Translations under genes and position numbers: made by a program | Assembly (NCBI GenBank): GCA_002308555.1 | Contig: DBWD01000104.1 | Location: 592 to 13,823 of the forward strand | DNA length: 13,232 nucleotides | DNA from: a bacterium UBP3_UBA1247 | GTDB lineage: Bacteria; UBA3054 | Direction of reading: 5' to 3' | Part shown: positions 6,273 to 12,584 of the stretch, one piece after another | Layout: every line of letters begins with the position of its first letter | How positions within the stretch are numbered: the stretch's first letter is position 1 | The notes under the pieces: generated by a model | Databases searched by the model: none | Seen by the model: only the letters and a program-made list of their open reading frames with translations | Told to the model about the DNA's origin: nothing

Positions 6273-7043
6273 ATGGATCACGCGACATTACCGATAATCA
6301 TCTTCATCCTGCTGTTCTCGAGCTTTATCATAACCATGATAGTGCTGACGAAAAGGGGGAAGGAAGTCTTTCTGCGCCCCATCAACGGCCTGAAGGTCAT
6401 AGACGACGCCATCGGCCGGGCGGCGGAGGAGGACAGGCCCATCATGTTCAACCTGGGCTTCGACGACCTTAGCGTCAACCTTTTCTGCTCCCTGGCGGTC
6501 ATGGGCTACGTGGTGAGGAAAGCCGCGAAACTTTCCATGCCGGTCTACGTTCCCCTGGCCCAGCCCCTGGCCTACGCCATGGCGGAGGAGTTCTGGAAGG
6601 ACGGCTACGCCGCCATGGGCAAGGAGGGCATGTTCGCGGTGGAGGACTGCCTGAGGTACATGTCCTCGAACCAGTCCGCCCTGGGCGCCGGCATCGCCGG
6701 CTGGATCAAGAGGGACCACGTGGGGGCCAACTTCATGTTCGGCACCTACGGTTTCGAGTCCATGATGCTGGCGGAGGCCGGCCAGCAGGCCGGAGCCTTC
6801 CAGATCGCCTGCACGCCCAGCTTCTACCAGGTGCCCTTCTTCATGGTCTCCTGCGACTACACGGTCTTCGGCGAGGAGTTCTACGCCGCGGGCGCCTACT
6901 TCAACCGGGACCCCGTGCTGACGGGCAGTTTGGTGGGCCAGGACTATTCCAAGCTGGTGCTGCTGCTTCTGATCGTCCTCGGCAGCCTGCTGCTTACCAT
7001 TTTCCAGAAACACGATTATCTGCGGCTTCTTCTTCAGTGGTGA
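6273..7043 (+). CDS. Membrane-anchored DUF6754-like protein, cassette gene 1
   Basis: A 256-residue protein with a hydrophobic segment at each end (~5-25 and ~228-244) and a central domain of about 200 residues. Notable segments are RPINGLKVIDDAIGRAAEEDRPIMFNLGFDDLSVN (split here as residues 35-69), MPVYVPLAQPLAYAMAEE (89-106), NFMFGTYGFESMMLAEAG (153-170), QIACTPSFYQVPFFMVSCDY (177-196) and GSLVGQDYSK (218-227). From memory this resembles the family named DUF6754, found in several bacterial phyla and functionally uncharacterised. I could not run a search. The many conserved-looking polar and glycine residues suggest a binding or catalytic pocket. The start is supported by GGAG 6 bases upstream and by the promoter before it. 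The next gene follows after 6 bases, so it belongs to the same operon. No function can be assigned. Confidence 0.85.
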   Translation: MDHATLPIIIFILLFSSFIITMIVLTKRGKEVFLRPINGLKVIDDAIGRAAEEDRPIMFNLGFDDLSVNLFCSLAVMGYVVRKAAKLSMPVYVPLAQPLAYAMAEEFWKDGYAAMGKEGMFAVEDCLRYMSSNQSALGAGIAGWIKRDHVGANFMFGTYGFESMMLAEAGQQAGAFQIACTPSFYQVPFFMVSCDYTVFGEEFYAAGAYFNRDPVLTGSLVGQDYSKLVLLLLIVLGSLLLTIFQKHDYLRLLLQW

Positions 7044-7049
7044 CAAAGC

Positions 7050-8690
7050 ATGAGCAAACGCAATATACTTAAACTGATCGCTTTCGTGGTGGGCTTGTAT
7101 TTCTTCCTGGAATACATCCTGCCGGAAAAAGTCGGCGGGGAGTTCGACTCCTACGAGGTGAATTCTCCGGTCTGCGTGGAGAAGCAGGGAAAGAAACTGC
7201 AGTTTTACGTGGGCAATTACTACAAGGGCCGGGGCGCCATCGGCCGCATGGTCAGGGAAGGGGGAAGCTGGAAGAAGGATCCCAAGCCCGTTCTGCAGCG
7301 CTCGCTCTTCCTGAAGTTCGACCAGTACGGCCTGACGGAGCCGGACGCGGCCATGACGCCGCAGGGCCTGACGCTGCTTTACATGGGCCAGAACGAGAAG
7401 GAGCCGGTCCTGTGCTTCGCGGAAAGCGGGGACGACGGCCAAACCTTCCAGAAGAAAGGCCCGGTGGTCTTGTCCACCAACGATTTTTTCAAAGTTTCCG
7501 AGAACAGCCCCAACGGCTTCTTCTCCGACAGGATCAAGAATTTCGCCGCGGAATACGCGAACGGGCGTTGGGAAGTCTTCCTCTTCACCATGACCTACCG
7601 GGTCTTCCGCGCCAGCGGACCGGATCTTAAGCATCTGCGCCTGGACGAGGAGCCCCTGGTGGACGCCACCCTGACGGAAAAATCCCCCAACGCCTTCGAC
7701 GTGGCCCTGGAGAACGGCGAGCCCACGCTTTTCTACGTCATGGACCGGGAGATCATGAAGTTCAGGAAGAACGGCGGACAGTGGCAGCCCCTGACCTGGA
7801 AAGCCCCCGCCGGGAACGGCACCAACGACTGCCTTTACGCCGGCGGCCGCTACAGCGCCTCCGACGGCGCCCTCTACCTGGGGACCAAGCAGATGCGCAA
7901 GGGGCGCCCGGTGGATTCGCCCTTCGAGACCACCCTTTGCTCGGTCAGCCTGAGGGACCGCTCGGACGGCTCGCCCCTGGCCACGGAAATGACCATCTAT
8001 AAGAAAGTCGGGGCGCCGCCCAAGCCGACCTATCTTTCCTACGGCACGGAATGGGCGGGCAAGTTCCTGACCGTGGTGGGCTCCTTCGCCATCTTCATCG
8101 CCATGATAAACCTGATGCTTTTCCACGGCAAGAAGATCTATCAGAGCGCCCTGAATTACAACGCCCCGGCGGGGGAGAACAAGCTTCCCGGCGGCGGCGC
8201 GCCCTTCGCCAATTTCGTCAAGTCCGCGGGCTACAGCGCGGTCTTCCTGATCTTCCTGGCGGTGATGATCGTCTGCGCCCTGAAGGGCCAGACCGACGAG
8301 GCCAAGGGGACCGGCTGGAAGACCACCTTCGACTTCCTCTTCAACGCCATCCAGGCGCCCATGGGCAGCGCGGTCTTCTCCATGATAACTTTCTACATGA
8401 TCAGCGCGGCCTACCGTTCCTTCAAGGTCAGGAGCCTGGAGGCGGGCTTCCTCATGGCGGCGGCCATCGTCTGCATGGTGGGCCAGATGCCCATCGGCGA
8501 ACTGCTGGCCTCGCTGGTCCCCGAGAGCTGGAAGCTTCTCCAGCTTCCCTGGCTCTCCTCGAAACTTCTGAGCGTATTGAACGCCGCGGCTTACCGCGCG
8601 GTGCTCATAGGCACTTTGATCGGCAGCGTGGCCATTTCCCTGAGGATCTGGCTTGGCCTGGACAACAGCGTATACTCTTCCGTGGATTAA
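7050..8690 (+). CDS. Predicted beta-propeller-like domain fused to a multi-pass membrane domain, cassette gene 2
   Basis: A 546-residue protein I cannot name. An N-terminal membrane anchor or uncleaved signal (residues ~8-24, LKLIAFVVGLYFFLEYILP) is followed by a soluble part (~28-330) with repeating beta-type units, such as LQFYVGNYYKGRGAIGRM, LTLLYMGQNEKEPVLCFAES, WEVFLFTMTYRVFRAS, PTLFYVMDREIMKF and GALYLGTKQM. These resemble blades of the five-bladed propellers of glycoside hydrolase families 32/43, but I see no certain catalytic acids. Roughly five membrane segments follow: ~338-358, ~394-411, ~437-455, ~465-490 and ~513-535. GQMPIGELL and AYRAVLIGTLIGSVAISLRI are probable signatures of the membrane part. 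The soluble domain should face outward. Five bases separate it from the next start codon's upstream stop-to-start gap (8691-8694 are non-coding). It could be a sensor or a polymer-binding component of a membrane complex. Confidence 0.85.
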   Translation: MSKRNILKLIAFVVGLYFFLEYILPEKVGGEFDSYEVNSPVCVEKQGKKLQFYVGNYYKGRGAIGRMVREGGSWKKDPKPVLQRSLFLKFDQYGLTEPDAAMTPQGLTLLYMGQNEKEPVLCFAESGDDGQTFQKKGPVVLSTNDFFKVSENSPNGFFSDRIKNFAAEYANGRWEVFLFTMTYRVFRASGPDLKHLRLDEEPLVDATLTEKSPNAFDVALENGEPTLFYVMDREIMKFRKNGGQWQPLTWKAPAGNGTNDCLYAGGRYSASDGALYLGTKQMRKGRPVDSPFETTLCSVSLRDRSDGSPLATEMTIYKKVGAPPKPTYLSYGTEWAGKFLTVVGSFAIFIAMINLMLFHGKKIYQSALNYNAPAGENKLPGGGAPFANFVKSAGYSAVFLIFLAVMIVCALKGQTDEAKGTGWKTTFDFLFNAIQAPMGSAVFSMITFYMISAAYRSFKVRSLEAGFLMAAAIVCMVGQMPIGELLASLVPESWKLLQLPWLSSKLLSVLNAAAYRAVLIGTLIGSVAISLRIWLGLDNSVYSSVD

Positions 8691-8694
8691 GAAA

Positions 8695-9576
8695 ATGACT
8701 GACGACAACAAGAACAAATCGCTTTGGGACCGGATCCAGTTCTGCGATCCCCGCATCCTTTACGCGCTCTTCGCGGTGGTGGTCATCGTTTTCGAGATGG
8801 TTCAGGTCAAGATGCCCGTGCCCAATCCGGTGTGGGTGGGCAAACTCTACGACAAGGTGGAAAGCCTGCCCCTGGACAAGGCGGTATTGATCGACTGCGA
8901 CTACGGCGCGGGCAACAGGGGAGAGTGCGAAGGCCAGTTCAAGGCTTTCATCCAGCACCTTTTCTCCCGCAACGTGAAATTCATGGTGCTGACCTGGACC
9001 ACCAACGTGGAAGGCCAGAAGCTGGGCCGCCAGGTCCTGGACGAGGTGGCCAAGAAAATGGGCAAGGTGGACGGCGAGGACTACGTCATGTTCCAGGCCA
9101 TCGTGAACGCCGGCGGCGTGACGCTGCAGAGCCTGGCCAAGGACATCCACGGCTTCGTGGTGAAGGACATCAACGGCCGCGACCTCAGCGAGATCCCCAT
9201 GATGAAGAATTTCCGGACCATCAACGACGTTTCCCTTATCTACCGCGTGGCCTATTCCTGGGGCGGCGTGCCCTGGATCGGCTTCGTGCAGTCCGTGTAC
9301 GGAACGCCCCTGGCGGCGGGCTCCGCCGGCATCGAAAGCTCCACGGCCTATCCCTACCTTGATTCCGGGCAGCTCTGCGGGCTGCTGGCGGGCGCCGCGG
9401 GCGCCGCCGCCTACGAGAAAAGGATAATCGACGCGGGGATAACCGCCGACACCGGCATCGGGACGAAGACTGTCAGCGTGCAGTCCTTCGCCACGCTCTT
9501 CGTGGTGGTCTCCATTCTGATAAGCAATTTCGCCATGTTCATGTCCAAAGCCCAAAGCCGCAAGGCTAACGTATGA
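8695..9576 (+). CDS. Membrane protein with central alpha/beta-type domain, cassette gene 3
   Basis: 293 residues from the ATG at 8695, 4 bases after the previous stop. A TTG 42 bases earlier is in frame but lies inside the previous gene and is less likely. A membrane segment at ~20-37 (RILYALFAVVVIVFEMVQ) is followed by a soluble domain (~45-225) opening with KAVLIDCDYGAGNRGE (62-77), then helix-strand alternation such as RNVKFMVLTWTTN and GVTLQSLAKDIHGF. GVPWIGFVQSVYG (191-203) and SAGIESSTAYPY (210-221) are further likely conserved stretches, followed by a Gly/Ala-rich helix (229-239). A second membrane segment lies at ~264-283. The central part looks like a Rossmann-type fold with acidic residues D67 and D69 at a strand end, but no known family was recognised. 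It overlaps the next frame's first possible ATG by 4 bases. Confidence 0.83.
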   Translation: MTDDNKNKSLWDRIQFCDPRILYALFAVVVIVFEMVQVKMPVPNPVWVGKLYDKVESLPLDKAVLIDCDYGAGNRGECEGQFKAFIQHLFSRNVKFMVLTWTTNVEGQKLGRQVLDEVAKKMGKVDGEDYVMFQAIVNAGGVTLQSLAKDIHGFVVKDINGRDLSEIPMMKNFRTINDVSLIYRVAYSWGGVPWIGFVQSVYGTPLAAGSAGIESSTAYPYLDSGQLCGLLAGAAGAAAYEKRIIDAGITADTGIGTKTVSVQSFATLFVVVSILISNFAMFMSKAQSRKANV

Positions 9577-9581
9577 AGGAG

Positions 9582-9582
9582 T
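9582..9582 (+). other. Start-site note for cassette gene 4
   Basis: AAGGAG at 9576-9581 ends here, 6 bases before the ATG at 9588. This is the strongest Shine-Dalgarno match in the cassette and is why the start is put at 9588 rather than at 9573. The ATG at 9573 overlaps the previous stop in an ATGA arrangement and has no such site. Confidence 0.6.
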
Positions 9583-9587
9583 TGAAA

Positions 9588-10421
9588 ATGCAAAAAACTA
9601 GCAGGATCTTCTGGCTGACGATAGCCGCGGTAGTTCTGGCACTGGCGGTCTGGGGCGAATTCAAGGCGCTGCATTCCCCGGCGGTGGCGGCCAGGATAGC
9701 CGACCTGGAGCTGCCCAACCATTTCGTCTACCGTCTGCAGACCTGGGTGGCGGCTTTGAGCTGCATCGCGGTCTACAGCTTCCTTTTCAAGGAGAATCCC
9801 TTCTACCGCTTCTTCGAGCACGCCCTGCTGGGCTGCGCCACGGGCTACAGCTGCGCCGTGGTCATGCGCCAGAACCTTTACAGCCAGTGGCTGGTGCCCA
9901 TCAAGAAAGCGGTGGTCAACGTCGCGCAGAACGGCTGGACGTCCTCCGACGCGGCCACCATCGCCCTCATCTTCGCGGGCGTCATCGGCCTCCTCTGGTA
10001 CTTCCAGTACAGCAAGAAATATTTCTGGGTCAGCCGCATCGCCATGTGCATCTCTTTGGGCGCCGGCGCGGGACTGGCTTTCAAGGATACCTTCAACCAG
10101 CTCATTCCCCAGATCACCGGCACCTTCAAGAACGTCTGCCCCTCGGAGTACGCCATGCCCGGCGTCCCGCTCCTGGAGCGCTTCTACGCCGGCTGCGAGA
10201 ACGCCATCTTCGTCATAGGCACGGTCTCCGTGCTGATGTATTTCTTCTTCGCCTTCGGCAACAAGAACCCCATAGTCAAGGGCAGCTCCAAAATAGGCCG
10301 CTGGTACCTTATGATCGCCCTGGGCGCCTTCTTCGGGAACACCTTCATGTCCCGCCTTTCGGCCCTCATCGAGAGAGTGCACTTCCTGATGGCGGAATGG
10401 CTGCTGATGTCCCAGATGTAA
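9588..10421 (+). CDS. Polytopic membrane protein, cassette gene 4
   Basis: 277 residues from the ATG at 9588. Six or seven hydrophobic segments are visible: ~8-23, ~48-68, ~77-94, ~121-139, ~150-165, ~204-223 and ~237-256. Motif-like stretches are ENPFYRFFEHALLGCATGYS (69-88), AFKDTFNQLIPQI (164-176), NAIFVIGTVSVLMYFFFAF (205-223) and KIGRWYLMIALGAFFGNTFM (235-254). The charged and polar residues inside these, and the Phe-rich FFFAFGNKNP, look family-specific rather than generic. From memory, similar proteins accompany DUF6754-like proteins in other phyla. No transporter or enzyme family was recognised. It is the last gene of the cassette, followed by 159 non-coding bases. A membrane channel, transporter or complex scaffold is possible, but that is guesswork. 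Confidence 0.84.
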   Translation: MQKTSRIFWLTIAAVVLALAVWGEFKALHSPAVAARIADLELPNHFVYRLQTWVAALSCIAVYSFLFKENPFYRFFEHALLGCATGYSCAVVMRQNLYSQWLVPIKKAVVNVAQNGWTSSDAATIALIFAGVIGLLWYFQYSKKYFWVSRIAMCISLGAGAGLAFKDTFNQLIPQITGTFKNVCPSEYAMPGVPLLERFYAGCENAIFVIGTVSVLMYFFFAFGNKNPIVKGSSKIGRWYLMIALGAFFGNTFMSRLSALIERVHFLMAEWLLMSQM

Positions 10422-10466
10422 AGGCCAAAGCTGGATCGGCGGCGGGCGCGCCTCGGTCCGCCTTTG

Positions 10467-10495
10467 AAAGACGGGAATTGAGATTCCCGGGCTTT
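10467..10495 (+). terminator. Strong hairpin after the membrane cassette, probable weak terminator
   Basis: CGGGAAT (10472-10478) pairs perfectly with ATTCCCG (10483-10489) around a TGAG loop. AAAG (10467-10470) and CTTT (10492-10495) can extend the stem across a small internal loop. Only a short T-run follows, and it starts about 6 bases later (10501-10505), so termination would be partial or would need another factor. It separates the cassette from the STAS/PP2C genes. Confidence 0.45.
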
Positions 10496-10522
10496 GCGAA
10501 TTTTTCCCCTATTTGATATTAT
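10494..10522 (+). promoter_or_regulatory. Probable promoter for the STAS-PP2C pair
   Basis: TTGCGA (10494-10499, four of six bases of the -35 consensus) and TATTAT (10517-10522, five of six of the -10) are 17 bases apart. They lie in the only distinctly AT-rich stretch of the right half of the window. Transcription would start near 10529, about 50 bases before the start codon at 10581. The nearby TAATAT (10528-10533) is an alternative -10. Confidence 0.45.
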
Positions 10523-10580
10523 TTATTTAATATTGGAAAGAAACAAAAAAGTTCACGCGAGAGGCGTATCGGAGGAAAGT

Positions 10581-11069
10581 ATGATCGGACACAGCAACAA
10601 CAGGATAGAAGTGGCGCAGGCTAACCAGACCGCCTACGTCAGGATCTTCGGCCGCGGCACCTTCCAGGTGGTGGCCGATTTCCGCGATTTCGTGAAGAAA
10701 AGCCTGGACGACGGCCTGGGCGTTTTCATCGACCTCTCCGAATGCGAGACCCTGGACAGCACCTTCATCGGCACCCTGGTGGCCTTGAGCATGAAATCCA
10801 AGAAGGACGGCGAGAGCCGCCTGAAAATCTTCAACGTCTCCCCGCACGTGCGGGGGATCCTGACGACCCTGGGCCTTCTGAACATCCTGGACATACGCGA
10901 CGCCGTCCCCGCCGGCGACAACCAGTACTCCGCCCTTGAGAGCACCGTGCACGACAAGGTGGAGATCACCAATTTGATGCTTGACGCGCACCTGACCCTT
11001 TCCGAGATCAACGAGCGCAACGCCGTGGAATTCAAGGACGTCGTGGAATTTCTGCGTTCCCAAAGCTAA
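10581..11069 (+). CDS. STAS-domain protein, anti-sigma factor antagonist-like
   Basis: 162 residues from the ATG at 10581, chosen because GGAGG (10571-10575) lies 5 bases before it; the open frame upstream contains the promoter and hairpin. Residues ~9-110 form a STAS domain, with RIFGRGTFQVVADFRDFV (21-38), GVFIDLSECETLDSTFIGTL (47-66) and LKIFNVSPHVRGILTTLGL (~79-97). In SpoIIAA-like antagonists a serine in the DS motif is phosphorylated by an anti-sigma kinase and dephosphorylated by a PP2C phosphatase. S60 (with T61) holds that place. The C-terminal ~50 residues (~113-162) go beyond a minimal STAS protein and include LMLDAHLTLSEINERN and EFKDVVEFLRSQ, a helical tail of unknown role. The PP2C gene directly downstream is its probable phosphatase. 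Its partner, a sigma or other regulator, is not visible. Confidence 0.88.
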   Translation: MIGHSNNRIEVAQANQTAYVRIFGRGTFQVVADFRDFVKKSLDDGLGVFIDLSECETLDSTFIGTLVALSMKSKKDGESRLKIFNVSPHVRGILTTLGLLNILDIRDAVPAGDNQYSALESTVHDKVEITNLMLDAHLTLSEINERNAVEFKDVVEFLRSQS

Positions 11070-11093
11070 GCCTTTTTCCGGGGTCTTTTTTCC

Positions 11094-12581
11094 GTGTGGC
11101 GGGATTTTTTGAAATATTCGCTTGAGAATTGGCTCGTCCTGACGGTCGTTGTTCTGGCGCTCGCCTTTTGCTTTTATTGCTTTCTGAAAGTCCTGGGCTG
11201 CAAGCGAAGGGTCCGCCTTTCCGAGACCCACGCCGACAGGATGCGGGAATCCCAGGAGAGCATCATGGGCCTCTTCCACTACGTTTCCCAGACCGTCAGA
11301 AGCTATTTCCAGGACAGCAACGTCAACAGCGGCGAGCTCGTGGACGCCCTCCTGACGCACTTCGTGGAGACGGCCCGCAAAAGCTTCCACTGCGGCTGCG
11401 CGGCCTACTTCGCCTACGACCGGGAGACCAAGGAACTCAAGATGCTCAAGAGCTCCGGGCTTTTCCCCAGCTGCCTAGACATCGCCGAGGAAAAACTGAA
11501 GCTGATCGCCGGGAAGGAAGAGAAAATAGAAGAGTATCTGAAGACCACCTCCTTCCCCCTGAACGTCACCCCCTTCGCCTCCGCGGTGGACCAGCGGCGG
11601 ATCGTCAATTTCGGCCGCAATGAATGCGAATCCCGGGTCAGGTACAAGATCTACGCCCTCTGGGGAATGCTCATCGTGCCCGTGCGCTCCCGGGGCGAAG
11701 TTTCCGGTGTGCTGGTGGTGGCCAACAAAAAAGGCAAGAGCCAGTTCGATGTGGAGGACGTGGAGCTGGCCAAAGGCATGGCGGAAGTCGTGAGCTGGAC
11801 TCTCAACTATCTCGCCATGATCGCGGCCATCCGGGAAAAAGCCGGCATGGATTCCCAGCTGGAGACCGCCGCCAGCATCCAGAGCCACCTGCTGCCCAAA
11901 TCCCGGGCCAGCATGGGCGTGGTGGAGGCGGAAGCCCTGTACAAGACCGCCTACAGGATAGGCGGGGATTACTTCGACTTCGTCATGGTGGACGAGGACC
12001 ACCTGGGCATTCTGGTGGCGGACGTTTCCGGCAAAGGCATTCCCGCGGGATTGGTGATGGCCTCCACCCGGGCCCTGATGTCCGCGCTGTCCAAGAACGT
12101 CCTTTCCCCGGCCCAGCTGCTGAGGTCGCTCAACGCCCATCTGTTCCAGCTCATCCCCGAAGGCATGTTCGTCACCGCCATCTACGCCGTCATCGACATC
12201 CGCACCGGCGAGATGGTCTGCGCCAAGGCGGGGCACGAGCCCTTCCTGGCGGCCCGCAAGGGCGAGGACGTGAAAGTGTGCGACAGCCTCGGCATGGTCC
12301 TGGGAATATTGGAAAGCGAGGTGTTCGACGAGGGCATAGAGGACGTCAAATACGAACTGTCGGCGGGGGACATGGTCCTCTTCTATACCGACGGCGTGGT
12401 GGAGGCCCTGAACCGCCGCAAGGAGGAATTCAACCGCGACAGGCTGGCCCTGGCTCTCGAGAACGCCAGGAATTTCGGGCCCTACGAGGCTCTCCAGGCC
12501 ATCCAGGGAAGACTGGAGAAATTCACGGACGGCGAGCCCCAGTACGACGACGTGACCTTGGTGGCCGTCCGGATCAACTGA
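11094..12581 (+). CDS. Membrane-anchored GAF and PP2C (SpoIIE-type) serine phosphatase
   Basis: 495 residues if translation starts at the GTG at 11094. No in-frame ATG occurs before codon 50, and the GTG start keeps a clear membrane helix (~13-34). A linker helix (~40-75) leads to a GAF-type sensory domain (~76-245), which includes FHCGCAAYFAYDR and GMLIVPVRSRGEVSGVLVVAN (191-211). AASIQSHLLP (259-268) is the usual link to the SpoIIE-type PP2C domain. Metal-binding motifs are present: GGDYFDF (D292), VADVSGKGIPAGL (D310), AKAGHEPF (378-384), LFYTDGVVEAL (D433) and YDDVTLV (D485/D486). It should be an active Mn/Mg-dependent Ser/Thr phosphatase. By family knowledge, RsbU/SpoIIE-like enzymes dephosphorylate a STAS antagonist in response to a signal. 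The STAS gene ends 24 bases upstream, so the pair is almost certainly one unit. The ribosome binding site is weak. Confidence 0.92.
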   Translation: MWRDFLKYSLENWLVLTVVVLALAFCFYCFLKVLGCKRRVRLSETHADRMRESQESIMGLFHYVSQTVRSYFQDSNVNSGELVDALLTHFVETARKSFHCGCAAYFAYDRETKELKMLKSSGLFPSCLDIAEEKLKLIAGKEEKIEEYLKTTSFPLNVTPFASAVDQRRIVNFGRNECESRVRYKIYALWGMLIVPVRSRGEVSGVLVVANKKGKSQFDVEDVELAKGMAEVVSWTLNYLAMIAAIREKAGMDSQLETAASIQSHLLPKSRASMGVVEAEALYKTAYRIGGDYFDFVMVDEDHLGILVADVSGKGIPAGLVMASTRALMSALSKNVLSPAQLLRSLNAHLFQLIPEGMFVTAIYAVIDIRTGEMVCAKAGHEPFLAARKGEDVKVCDSLGMVLGILESEVFDEGIEDVKYELSAGDMVLFYTDGVVEALNRRKEEFNRDRLALALENARNFGPYEALQAIQGRLEKFTDGEPQYDDVTLVAVRIN

Positions 12582-12584
12582 CTT

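Noticed and set aside
6288..8756. An 822-codon open frame on the minus strand, antisense to cassette genes 1 and 2
   Set aside because: Its translation is rich in His, Gly, Arg and Gln with no domain or membrane pattern, as expected opposite GC-rich genes. The plus-strand genes have starts, ribosome binding sites, a promoter and family-like motifs.
8605..10382. Long minus-strand frames (316 and 323 codons) opposite cassette genes 3 and 4
   Set aside because: His/Gly/Asp-rich translations without domains, fully opposite well-supported membrane-protein genes.
10494..10580. A 29-residue N-terminal extension of the STAS protein from a TTG
   Set aside because: The segment holds the likely promoter and has no ribosome binding site, while GGAGG precedes the ATG at 10581.
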